A DNA stretch of 64,000 nucleotides from Diadema setosum (Eukaryota > Echinodermata > Echinoidea > Diadematoida > Diadematidae): NCBI RefSeq assembly GCF_964275005.1, contig NC_092690.1, forward strand, positions 4,566,836 to 4,630,835, written 5' to 3'. Below are positions 37,901-52,024 of the stretch, in pieces (position 1 is the first letter of the stretch; the number at the start of each line of letters is the position of its first letter). The position numbers and the translations under genes are program-made. Below the pieces are notes generated by a model. The model worked only from the letters and a program-made list of their open reading frames with translations. It did not search any database and was not told the DNA's origin.

Positions 37901-39730
37901 TGAAAGTGAAGAGTGTTTACAGGGTTTCTCAGAAATAAAAAAAAAAAAAAAAAACTCTAAGGCATACCTAATCACACTATTTTACACAAATGCATTCTAG
38001 GATCTCAAACTTTAGAATAATGCATAAGAAAAATTAGTGTTTCAGAAAATATGTTAAACTCAAGATTGACTACAGTTTGGCCTATTTTACCTTACTTTAC
38101 TACTCACGTAATCAGTGAGTGCATTTTTGTTTTGGTTGATTTTGTGATGCAAGGTCACAGTGGGTATAAATACTGATTCATTATGTCTTCAATATTATAT
38201 TCTTCACATACAGATGTGATCATACATGCAAAAAAGTATGCACGAAGACGGTTAAGTGTTGGCTATAAAGGACCATTTCGTGAATTTAAAACAAAAAAAA
38301 ACAACGATATTTTGCATAAAAAGGCGACACTCCACTTTTGCTTCCTTTTTCGATCATCTCATAGGCGCTGTTATCGTTGACTCCAGCAGCTGCTATGTCT
38401 GTCCTATGGTACAAACAGGGGCAACATTGATGAGGTGTTAACTGAGTAATTTCGAACTTAAACCATCTTATGAGAAAACGTAAACTGCAAATGTATGTTA
38501 AAGGGATAGTATAGTTTTGATCGAGACGTAACTTCAGGTTTCTAACGTTTTGGGTGAGATACTAAGAAATTTCTTGTGAAATATTAGAAAGCATGTTATT
38601 CCAAGAGGAAGTTACAGTTTATTTGATAAATGTTTGGTTTTTAATTGGCTGAGACACCCAAAATAGAACAATACTTATAAAAGTGGAACCAATCCTTCAT
38701 TACGATCGCTTTGTGTTACTATGTTTTTAGATGTCTCGGCCATGCCTAAATCGATTTTCATGAAATAGACTTTGAATTCTTCTTTGAATGGTATGCTCTG
38801 TACTATTTCCGGGTGGTTTCTCGCAAACAGTCAAAAGCCCAATCCTCTTCCACAACTGGAAGCTGCTGATCTTATCAAATAATGAAATACCGTTACTCGG
38901 AAAAACGGGTGTCGTCAACTTTCCTTACCTTACGTGTTTCGCAGATACACTTTGCTCTAGAAGAGAAAGAGAGAAGGAACAGGTGCCAACAAATGTAACT
39001 TTGTGTAATTATTGTCACAATATCGTATTGCTGCAGTCACATAATTCTTATAACTGTATATTCTTGTTATTGGTAATTACATAATGTTTATGCTCCGTCC
39101 ACGGTAGCCCATACTCTGATTTATTCGACCTTTAATATATTTTGCCATGATCATGTCTGGTAATTGTGATAATACACATGTATATCCATTTTCTCTCCAA
39201 ATCCAGAGAGGAAAAGAATTCAGCAGAAATATGTCCACATACGCACAAATAAATATAGTAGTGGTACTACATTATTTAGTCAATATAAACATTGTTTTCC
39301 ATGTGATCAAACAGTGGAATTTGTTTTACAAAAGCAACCTCATGTGTGCCATTAAACACTGCGTTTGAAAATGATATGCTACAGGCTGGACCCCGAACTG
39401 CCCCTACCCAGACTTATCAATAACTATTGCCTATAACCGGAATCATATATACACATATGTATGTATATATATATATATATATATATGAAGAGTTTGTTTG
39501 CAAAAACCGATAAGTCCATATTTGCCAAATGGAGATATTTGCGATTAAAGGTCAAGAAAAATAAAGAGAATAATAAGAAAATTTGTGCTTCTTTTGACCA
39601 TATCTTCAAAAATATAGCTTTATATGTAGTAACCAATATATCATATAAAAGGTATTATTTTGTACTTTATGACAGAGATCTTACTTCAAAATCTTCAAAA
39701 ATGGACTTATCGGTTTTTGCAAACAAACCC

Positions 39731-39779
<49 letters not shown>

Positions 39780-42700
39780 CCGTGCACCTCAAAACGAACA
39801 TAAAATCGCACACACTGATTTTGCGTAAGAACTGAAAATAAGTGAAATGGGTCAACCTATCCGAACTTGACTTTTTCGTATTTTCTGAAAGAACCGGTCT
39901 TCTTTTACATCATGCTAAAAACTGGTATTATAAAACGGGCAGGAAAGTGTGTTTTTTGGCAGTTGTGATTAGTTGTGTCTTTAGAATCCCTTTTTCATTT
40001 CTGAAAAACCTTGTCCACACTCTTCACTTTCAATTCTAATAACTTTTGAAAGGATAGTGCTACTGCTTTGAAAGTTGGCATTAATTATGGACAGAATATG
40101 TTAATGAGGCATGCTTAATTTCAGTTTAATCTGATAATCCCTTCATTGTTGTTACTCTGGTGGTTTACTTCCTGTCTTTTGTCCCATTCATTGCATAGCC
40201 AGTACGGCTTGGTAAAGATTAAGCGCTTGAATAGACACTGTACTTCAGAGCCTCTTTTCTCACTTCACACTTTTCCTGAGTTTGTGCTTTCTTTCAAATA
40301 TTTAGGTATGTTAGGAGAGTCCATTTGATTTGAGTTATACATCATTTTAAAGCTTAAAATCTGCTCTTTCAGAATATGGTCTTAACTAAAAATTCATGTC
40401 TGGCGACTTTTTGTTTGTTTTTGAGGTGCAGTGTCACATATATATATATATATATATATACATAAATAATATCCAGATCTTAAATTATAAAATAGTATTG
40501 ATAAACATAATGATAATGATATTAATGCACATAATTATGAATGAAAAAGGACCTACAACGATTCATACCTACCTTGACTGGACGCTCCGCTCTGTTTGTA
40601 GAATTGCATAACATTTACTGCTACGGAAACAGCTAGCAGTGCATCCATGATTGACACAGCGGCTATCATACCAGACATTGAGCAGTTACAAGGACACACC
40701 TTTTCTAGATTGCAAATATAAAGCAAAAACCAACAGCAAAAATTAGACGTGGTGATGATAATAGTGTCACAATCAACGTGCATGCACGTTTCCGCTAAGA
40801 CATATGGTGATAATTTTTATAAGTCTGCATAAATTAGTGTATGCTGGTCTTGCGATACCAAAGGTACTTTATGATTATCATATTTACCACTAAATGCCTC
40901 AACTTTTTTTAGTGCAAATTCACAATCCTGAGCTCATAGCTACTTTGTCGTTGTGAAAAGGGTGTGAGGTTAAAGTCCAAAGTTTGTGCATGATCATATT
41001 AAGTCAGTCATGCATCCTCTTTTTCTTCACACGACAAGTCGACAAAGACAACTCACAACAACGAAATGCTCAGTTGAATCACAAATTCAGGAACGGAACG
41101 ATTTTTTTTTTTTACGCTATCGCTGAAAGCATTATCATATTCGCCTTCGCACATACTTTTCAAACCTCTCGAGAATCATTTCCCCAACGGATTTTACACT
41201 TGGTGTCAAACGGGATGTATTGTGAATCATACTACGCTTCGTCGAGATGTGAACTCTGTACTAGCCATCGAACCTGATGCGATTTTTAAAGAGAGAACTT
41301 CCTGATGGCGGGTGCTTTACGCGACATTATGCTGCCACTTTGTATTATAAAAATTGTATGATTAGTGCACAACGAGGGTTTTTTCTTGTGGATAATGTTT
41401 CACTTGCATTTTGCTATAATCTCTTCCTGTTCAAAGCCCGTGAACTGTGGGTGTACGTTATCAACGTACGCACAATGCAGATGAAATTGTGATATCACTT
41501 TTACCAAGAGTGAAAGTTAGATATATCAAAGACAGACCCACAATTTATTATAAGGTCTATTGCATGATATTCGAATGGTTTTCTTAAACAGGTCATTGCA
41601 TATTACTACAATGAAATTTCTTATTTTGTAAAAAAAAATATATATATATCTGAAAAAAAGCATAATTGATTATGGTTTATACTTAGAACTTGTTTAATGA
41701 ATGTAAAGCAGGAGTCATTCATCACAAGCGCCTCGAAGGTACAAGCAGTTTAAATAGCGTCTATTCTAACGGGTATTTGATGTCACTACTATAACAGTCA
41801 GAAAGTGATACAACTATGTTGATACTGTTAAGGAATGTTATATTTATCCTTCCTGCCCCCCCCCCCCTTGGGCTCAGTATAATAGATTTGACAGACTAGC
41901 TTATGGCTATGTAATAGGGAAAATCCCCAAACTAGAAGTAGGTTTTCCTCGAGAGGGAGAGAGAGAGAGAGAGAGAGAGGGAGAAAGAAAAAGATCAGGA
42001 GAGAGCGAGAGTAAACAAAAGGTACAATCAGTGAGTTCATGGTCTGTTACCCGTCATGTTTATGCCGCTCGCTGCAGTCTCCACAAATTTGTTTCGCTAT
42101 TTTTGAAAGGAATATCTGTGAACTCTACAAGCGTATAAAAATTAAACATCCGATATGGACAGATGGAAATGGCTATCAAGTGAGCTGAGATGGTTTACTA
42201 GTAGTTGTTATGTTGACAGTAAAAGGTGTTACCTTGTTGGATCGAGTTCATTTTAAGTTTGGTGTATATTATGCATTGTAATTGATTTGAATCGTATTGT
42301 AGGTAATAGCAATATGTGTTATGATGCATTGAAGAAAAGTGTTTACGTATTTGGATGATGAACCGATGAGTTTCCTAGAGAATGAATCAATTATAAAATG
42401 AGGACATTTAATTTGCGAGAAGGAGATTATTTGTAGAGACGCATTTTGAACTGAATTTGTTTGCCCTGTGTTAAGTGAGCTCAGATTTTCTCTCTTCCTA
42501 TACCATTTACCATGTCACACCTCTTTCACATATGGTACACTTCACTCTCCTCTTATACCCAAGGCACATCTCCATGTGAAGAGTTTGCTTGCAAAAACCG
42601 ATAAGTCCATATTTGCCAAATGGAGATATTTGCGATTAAAGGTCAAGAAAAATAAAGAGAATAATAAGAAATTTTTTGCTTCTTTTGACCATAACTTCAA

Positions 42701-44448
42701 AAATGTACCTTTATATGTAGTGACCAATGTATCATTTAAAAGGTATCATTTTGTACATTATGACAGAGATCGTACTTCAAAATCTTCAAAAATGGACTTA
42801 TCGGTTTTTGAAAACAAACTCTTCATGTCCTACCAGTACATGAGCCATTGTTTGAATTTCCCTCCATTTCTCCTGATTGGTTTTCTCTGTAATGAATGTT
42901 TATCTGTGCAACCATCCTTGTTACCAATTTACATATATGAGTCATGAATAGTAACTTATCCATTTGTTGAGATCCTGTGTTGAGCCTCCTGAATATGCAG
43001 ATCCTTTGTTAACTTATTTGTATATAATGAATATTCATTGAATGGCAAGTGCCTGAACAAGAATCAGTTGTACAATAAAATTGCTGGGAAGGACAGTTCG
43101 CCAGCAGATCTCGTACGAGCAAGACCTGTGTCAGCTGCCTCCTAACTTCCACTAAGTTGTACTGCCTCTATGTGAGCGAACCCGGAGCCCTACAAAAGCA
43201 TCAATTCGAAATCTGAAATTAGGTCTCAACCAAAACTATACGATCCCTTTAAGATAGACATATCTTTAGAACAAAAATGTACTTGGGGTGGGGTCAATTG
43301 TTTGCCAATTGCACTCTAATAAGAAAAGTGAGACAGCGATGAAGCGATAAGATGGTTATGTACCTTTGCTATGTAGTGAGATACTAACAACTGTTTACCA
43401 AGCATAATTATAATGACAAATTGTAAAAGCAACAGCGTTAATGATGTTGGGTTTCTGATAGTAATTTTGATGATAATGGGTTTTTGTCATTTTATTTGCA
43501 ATCTAATAGATGACGCGTTTCCCTTGTCTGGCATGACAGTAGCTGTGTCAATCATGGGGGTACTGCTAGCTGTTTCCGTAGCAGTAAATATTCTGCAATT
43601 CTACAAACAGAGCAAAGCATCCAGTCAAGGTTGGTGTAGGTTATTGTTATTATTATGGACTCATAATTGTACATATCATGTGATGATAGTGATAATAACA
43701 AGTTGTATTTTTATATCTATTATTATTATCATTATTATTGTCATTATTGTTATTATTATTATTATCAGCATTATTATTATTATTTTCATTATTAAATGTA
43801 TTTTTATTTATAGATAATCCGTAAGTATGTGCAGTGACGGTTCTGGGGTCATCTCATCTTTTAAAAGCACCGTTTTGTGGCACACAGTTGGACTTTTTTT
43901 TTTTTGGTAAAGCAAAGTCACTTGGTTGATAATGAAAAACAGTCCTGATAAAGTTCACGTGATTAAATGGTATACATTGTAGCGATATGATATATGTGTG
44001 CGCTTGTGTGTGAACATATTTGTGCAAATACGTTGTTCTCTTCCTTAAGTTGACTAATTATATAAACAGATATAGAAAATGTAGGTATAATATGACAATT
44101 ACCCCCCCCCCCCATATTCAAGAGATAACATTTTATCTTCAAAAGCCGAATAAGTACAGTAGGGCCTATATGTTAGGACCCACCTCGCCATTCCGTAATT
44201 ATCACATGATTGTGACAGGAATAACAGTATATGTAATGAAAGTTGTTTAATTACATTCATAGGCGTATCCAGGATTTTTTAGAGGGGGGTGTTCAGTGGC
44301 GTACCGTGGGTTAAGACATTGGGGGGGGGGGGGGCACCTCATGGAAGCAACATCAGAATTGCATAACTGTACAATTAAATGCGAGCGAGCGGAGCGAGCG
44401 AGCTTGAAAATTTTGACATTTTACATTCCCCAAACTGCCGTTTGTAGC

Positions 44449-44485
<37 letters not shown>

Positions 44486-44538
44486 CCGTTTGGTATATAT
44501 CCGTCGGGAATATGAAGTTTGTTGAGGATTGAAAAGTG

Positions 44539-44581
<43 letters not shown>

Positions 44582-45921
44582 TATATATATACATATATTT
44601 GCTTTGGAAATTAAGGGGGTTGCACCGGGTGCAACTGCTGGCAGCTGCTGGCAGTAACATCAGGAGAATGGCATAACGATTAAATGCGAGCGAACGAAGC
44701 GAGCGAGCTTGAAAATGTTGACATTTTACAGTCCCAAAACTGCCGTTTGTAGCTATATTTTTTCGCTTTAGAAATTAAGGGGAGGGGGCGCACCGGGCGT
44801 AACTGCTGGCAATTACTGACAGCAACATCAGGAGAATTGCATAACGATTAAATGCGAGCGAGCTTGAAAATGTTGACATTTTACAGTCCCCAAACTGCCG
44901 TTTGTAGCTATATTTTTTCGCTTTAGAAATGAAGGGGAGGGGCACACTGGGGCGCAACTGCTGGCAATTACTGACAGCAACATCAGGAGAATTGCATAAC
45001 GATTAAATGCGAGCGAGCGAAGCGAGCGAGCTTGAAAATGTTGACATTTTACAGTCCCAAAACTGCCGTTTGTAGCTACATTTTTTCGCTTTGGAAATCA
45101 AGGGGAGGGGGCGCACTGGGCGCAACTGCTGGCAATTACTGACAGCAACATCAGGAGAATTGCATAACGATTAAATGCGAGCGAGCGAAGCGAGCGAGCT
45201 TGAAGATGTTGACATTTTACAGTCCCAAAACTGCCGTTTGTATAGCTGTATTTTTTCGCTTTAGAAATTAAGGGGAGGGGGGCGCACCGGACGCAACTGC
45301 TGGCAATTAATGACAGCAACATTAGGAGAATTGCATAACGATTAATGCGAGCGAGCTTGAAAATGTTGACATTTAACAGTCCCCAAACTGCCGTTTGTAG
45401 CTATATTTTTTCGCTTTAGAAATGAAAGGGAGGGGCGCACCGGGCGCCAACTGCTGGCAATTGCTTACAGCAACATCAGGAGAATTGCATAACGATTAAA
45501 TGCGAGCGAGCGAAGCGAGCGAGCTTGAAAATGTTGACATTTTACAGTCCCAAAACTGCCGTTTGTAGCTATATTTTTTCGCTTTAGAAATGAAGGGGAG
45601 GGGGCGCACCGGGCGTAACTGCTGGCAATTACTGACAGCAACATCAGGAGAATTGCATAACGATTAAATGCGAGCGAACGAAGCGAGCGAGCTTGAAAAT
45701 GTTGACATTTTACAGTCCCAAAACTGCCGTCTTTACATACATTTTTTCGCTTTGGAAATCAAGGGGAGGGGGCGCACCGGGCGCAACCGCTGGCAATTAC
45801 TGACAGCAATATTAGGAGAATTGCATAACGATCAAATGCGAGCGAGCGAAGCGAGCGAGCTTGAAAATTGTGACATTTTACAGTCCCCAAACTGCCGTTT
45901 GTAGCTATATATAATAATAAT

Positions 45922-45981
<60 letters not shown>

Positions 45982-48900
45982 CTTTGGAAATTAAGGGGGT
46001 TGCATCGGGTGCAACTGCTGGCAGTTGTTGGCAATAACATCAGGAGAATGGCATAACGATTGAATGCGAGCGAGCGAAGCGAGCGAGCTTGAAATTTATT
46101 GTGACATTTTACAGTCCCCAAACTGCCGTGTGTAGCTATATTTTTTCGCTTTGGAAATTCGGGGGGGGGGGCGCATCGGGCGCAACTGCTGCTGGCAATC
46201 ACTGGCAGTAACATCGGGAGAATGGCATAATAACGGTTAAATGCGAGCGAGCGAAGCGAGCGAGCTTGAAAATTTTTTGACATTTTACCGTCCAAAAACT
46301 GTCGTTCGTAGCTACATGTATTTTTTTTTTTCGCATTGGAGGGAGGGGGCGCCCGGTGCGCCCCCTGGATCCGCCACTGGTAGTCAAGGGTGTCGGTTTA
46401 TGTTCATTATTGGGGAAGGCGAAGTTGACCAGCGATGGGGCGTCGAAGTGACCAAGCGGGAGAAGGATGTCCAAAACATCCCCTAATTTGTTTGTGTTTG
46501 TGAGTGTGTGTGTTTCAAATAGATGGAAAAGTTAGGAAATAGTCAAGGTCAAGTCTTATTATTGGCAATGCAAGGCATTTTAATATAAACTAGTATGTAA
46601 AGCAACACTGCAAAATCAATGATCAAGCTTTGATAGCAAATGTGTACAACCTATCAAACATCACATTGCGCAACATTGCAGCAACTCTTTTTGCCATTCC
46701 GATATTCTCAGTACACTGCGCACATCCTGCTTGTATTCAAAATGCCAACCAGGAATCACGCTGAATCACAATCTTTTGTCGTCTTCGGGCTTTTTGAACA
46801 ATGTTATACCTCTTGAACTATATGGTTAAAAGAAATCTTAGAAAAATATCTTTTTTTCTTGATCATCCTTTCATGTCGATTTCAAAATCAGTTTACCAAG
46901 CCTTGAATTACCATTTTCGTAGGTTTTTTTCTTTTTTTCCTTTTTTCCTTTTTTTTTTTTTTACCAGCGGATGGGGGGGGGGGGGCACGTGCCCCCATGC
47001 CCCCCCCCCCCGTAGTTACGTCACTGTCAGTGGCGTATCTAGGGAAACGGCGCCCGGGGCAAGCGCGAAAATTGCGCCCCTAATTTCTGAAAAAGTGTTC
47101 AACCCCAACCCCATCCCGGTAGGGACTTTAAAGAAGTCCTCATGATATGCTTTTTGAAGCACTTGAGAGGGGTCTTTTGAGGGTGATTTAATGTAATAGG
47201 CAACCCCAAATTTTGATATATTTTGGCGAGCGAGCGCAGCGAGCGAGCCGAAAATTTTTATATTTCAGCTTTATACATAACATGGAATTCTTGTCATTTT
47301 TGGTTATTAAATCTTCGAATTACAATTCTAATCAATATGATAGTGACGGCCTTATAAATAACGATTTATACCAACAGTGTCCAACCTCATCCCGGTAGGG
47401 ACTTAAAAAAAAGTCCATATGATATGCTTTTTCAAGCACTTGGAAGGGGTCTTTTGAGGGTGATTTAAATGTAATAGATATTGAAGAATTTCGGCGAGCG
47501 AGTGCAGCGAGTGAGCCGAAAATTTTTGTATTTCAGCTTACAAAACATGGAATTCTTGTCATTTTTGGTTATTAAATCTTCGAATGACAATTCTAATCAA
47601 GATATAGTGACGGTCTTATAGACAATGATTTATACCAACAGTGTTCAACCCCAATCCCATCCCAGTAGGGACTTAAAAAAAGTCCACTTGATATGCTTTT
47701 TCGAGCACTTAAATTTTAAGGGTTTTTTTGAGGGTGATATAAAATCTGATAAATTTTGATAAATTTTGGCGAGCGAGCGCAGCGAGCGAGCCGACAATTT
47801 TTGTATTTCACCTTACAAAACATGGAATTCTTGTCATTTTTTGGTTATTAAATCTTACAATTCTAATCAAGATATAGTGACGGCTTCATAGATAACGATT
47901 TATGCCAACAAACTAAGGACTTGGAAAAATACTCTAAATTACTATACGAGTGAGTGAGCCGAAATTTTTATATTTCCACGTCATTATTACGTTTTGTTCT
48001 TCTTATTTTTTTTTCTTTTTTTGATAAATCTTGGCGAGCGGGCGCAGCGAGCGAGCCGAAAATTTTTGTATTTCAGCGTTACAAAACATGGCATTCATGT
48101 TTTGTTTTTATCTTGTTTGATTGGGTTTTCTGCCCCGTTTTCTCCCCCGTCCGGGCGAGGGTTTTTTTGTTTGTTTGTTTTCTTCTTCTTTTTCTTCGTC
48201 GTTTTTTTTTTTCTTCTTCTTCTTTTTTTTTCTCTTTTTTTTTCACGTTTTCCTCCCCCCCCCCCCCCAGATACGCCACTGTTGGTAGTTGATACTACTA
48301 ACTTAGCATGCAATGTGACTATAATAGGCTGCAGCGCAGCATGCATTGTACACACATAATATTATGCATCATACACAATGTACGGTATACCGCGTACGGT
48401 ATAATACCGGTAAACGGTGAACATTATGCGCAATGTATCTTCGCGATTCGGCCAGAAAGCAAAGCAGGGATCTGGGGCCCGTTTCATAAAACTTGTCATC
48501 AGTGACAAGTTGTCATAGATGTGACAAGCTACTGAAATCCTTGCATCTGATTGGCTGAGAGCAAATTTGTCATAGAAATGTGGCGGTTGTCACTGATGAC
48601 AAGTTTTATGAAACGGGCTCCGGGAATGTCTACTGTTTGCGCGTCAGCTTCGCGCGCGGTGCAGTAACGTAGTATTAACACGTACTGTACACGAGTTCTT
48701 TAGTGCGTATAATAAGAGGGGTGTTGAATAGCTCAAACACATCCCTTTTGCCCAAGGGAGGTGTTTGAACACCTCAAACACCCCAATTTGGCAAAGGGGT
48801 GTGTTTGAACATCCAAAACACCCCCTTTTGGCAAAGGGGGGTGTTTGAATACCCAAAACACCCCCCCCCCCCCCCCCCTCGGTACGCCCTTGATTACATT

Positions 48901-51900
48901 TATGCAATAATTACGGAATAGTTGTAAATTATATTATGACACCTGATTCTTTTATTTTCCCTGTCTTTTAGTACTAAATACATCTGAGAAGCACGCAAGG
49001 TAAGCAAAATCACATCACCTCTACGAGGTGATGTCATTTTTTTTTTTTTTGCTTTTTCTTTTACAGGAGTAGCTTTCAGTGGCAGCAGAAAGGGGTGTTA
49101 GGCCTACTATGAACATTTACGTTAAAAATTTGAATGGATTCCAAAATCCTGTCTTGTAGTTATGTTTCTAGTATCACTGGTTTGTGTTAATCAGAAATTA
49201 CACCATAAAAAGGTACTGTATACAGTACTAGTTGAGGTTAGAATTTATACTTGTAAAGTTTTGCGACATATTTAGAAACCACTCTATCAAATAAACAATG
49301 TTAAAAAGTTTACAATTCTAAAGGGAATTGAAAGTTTATTTGATCGAAATCGGTTTTGGAAAACCAAGGTAAAAACAAAGAGGTCCTAATAAAAAGTCGT
49401 GGCATGTCAGTTTTATTATGATCCCTTCTTTGGATGTCTCAACCATTTCAGGCCAATTTTCATCAAATTAACATTGAATCTTTTTTTTTTTTTTTTTAAA
49501 TCACATACTCTTTTATTTATCATGAGGTTCCTCATTACCTACAAAAAAAAAAAAAACCTGAATCCTCACCTCAACCAGTACTGTAAAATCCCTTTAAAAA
49601 CATTCATTCATTTTGCTCGTGTTTGTACCATATTAGGACAGGCTTATCAGGAGGAAGCGGGAACAGTGCTTATGAGATGATCGAAAGCGGAAGCAAAGGT
49701 TGTATTCACCTTTTTGCACACGATATCGTTATTGGTTTGAGTTCACAGATGCTCCTTTGGTTACCATCACTAAATCTTGTTCCTGAATATTTGATTTTCA
49801 TTTTGTTAATATTATTTAGTTGAACATTATAATTATATCATTCAACACAACATGCGTAATTGTTTATTCACTTCACTAATCGTTCTTGGTAGTTAATAGA
49901 TTATACATGCATGTATTTGTGCATGTGACTGTGTGTGTTTCTAGTTGTGATTGGCATATTTTGAAGCGAGAAGTGACAAACCTCGTTCAACATTTTGAAA
50001 CAGGATAAATTCTTATATTTGATGACGTCAGAGGGCGTTTCTGGATACTGGGCATATATGAAGCTTTTCATCAGTAATGACCAAACAATAAAATTACTAG
50101 CCAGCCTAACATGTGGTCAGATGTTCTGGTGGAAGAGCATCACTAGAGGTCCCTTTTTTTACACGCGTCAAACGCAGAAAACAACAACAACAACAAAAGG
50201 AGCGTAGACTGCTATCAGAAACATGAAAGACTACTTTCCTCAATTTGACTTGACAGGTTATGCTGTATATCAACCACTTACACCGAGCACTGCTGCAATT
50301 CAAGCTGAAAACTTAACGTTCTTTTCTCGGCTTGGTTCCATCGGCCTAGGGAAGTTTGGCGACGTGTGGAAGGGTGAACTCCGCACAAAACAGGGAGCGG
50401 CTTCGGTAGCCCTGAGACAGGTCACAGGTCATTACTAGTAGAACTGTTTCCATAAAATTACAAGATATTTTGTTCCCCAGTTTGGTTTGTGCAGTTTGTA
50501 ATACATATTATAATTATCTAACAAAAAGTCAGTTGACCTCAGTTATCTATTGCTGTTTGAAGCTAACCTCTAAAGGTACAACATTGTTTTATGATGATAG
50601 TAATTGAAGTCTAGCAGGTGTCACTTAACCATTTGCAATGTTAAGAATGTCATTACCCTGTGCAATTCTGAAATTGCTGAGACCTTTTAGATAAGAACAC
50701 GCTTGACGAGGACATTGTGATGAGAAATACACATTTTGTAGTAATACAAAATAAGTGCTTTATGCAGCCCCACTGATTAAGTGTAAAATACTGCAGTTGC
50801 GCATAGTAGAAAAAAAAGAAAAGACTTTTGTGATACTTTTGATAAGTATGGATTTTTTTTTATAACAAAAATAATATTTCCGTGATGGACATAAAAAAAT
50901 TATGTACTTTGTCAGAACACAATTATGAACCTTAAGCTAATGGAAACATGAGTTTTGAGATATCAATGATGATTGTTTCGTTTCTCAACTTTTATGCAGC
51001 CTTTCTAATCATCAAAATATTCTACCTCATATTTCTGCTGTACAGAAAATGTTCCAGACATCATGCAGATAGTGAAATATTTGCAAAAGCTTCCAAACCA
51101 TCAAAATATTGTGAAGTGTCTTGGATACTGTGAAGAATATCGTAAGTATTACAAGATTACCCCGACAAAAAAATGAAAATCGTGTGATCCCAGCGTAGTT
51201 TATTCAAATCTAAATGAAAGGAAAAACACTTTAAACATACTACTATTGATTTTCTCTTTCAGTAAAGAAGTTATTGAATAACATTCATTTGCTTAAGATT
51301 ACTATATTGGTAATATTCAGGGGGAAAAAAGAACCAAAATTGTTTATAAACCTGAAGTATTTACAACCTTTCCATTGACTTCTGTAAAAACAAATATTGT
51401 GACGTCATACAGGTACCACTGTGCATGAATTTGTTTCCGGTGGGACACTGCTGACTTTTCTGCAGTTTAATAACCAGTCCTCAAAATCTCCCTACGGGAA
51501 CATCAAGCCAGCAAAGCCCCGCTTGGATGAGTCCAAGTTACTCAACTACGCTTGGCAGGTAGCAAAAGGGATGGAATTCCTTGCATCCAACAAGGTAATT
51601 ACACATGAGAAGCCAATTTTGATTATTTAATATATAAGTGCAAGTAATGCAGACGTACACATTATCTGTGAAATGAGTAAACATTATAGAGGACACCTGC
51701 CACTGATTCAGATTTTAAATCTAGAGCTTTTAAGATTTCGAGGATGTAGCTACTTTATTTTCATAGATGATAGCTATCATATGATAATAATGCTCTGTTC
51801 TTTTTCTACATGATTTCCTGTTCCATACCAATGCCATGAAATGCCTACTAAAACATTCCTTTATTGACAACTTCGCCGTCATCATCGGAAGAAGGGCGGC

Positions 51901-51988
51901 CTTATTTATTCTTTTAAATGTGATTACACACTGGACGAGGTGTAGTATTGATGAGCATTGTGTTTCTCCACCGGCTTCCAGTCACCGT

Positions 51989-52024
<36 letters not shown>

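Noticed and set aside
42206-43195. Possible solo LTR (TGTTATGTTG to GCCCTACA)
   Set aside because: TG...CA edges and an AATAAA are present, but I found no target duplication or second copy.
45759-46295. 178-codon minus-strand frame
   Set aside because: Same satellite plus an (AT)n tract read through; not a gene.
48079-48355. Lys/Glu-rich minus-strand frames
   Set aside because: They are translations of a T/C-rich low-complexity tract.
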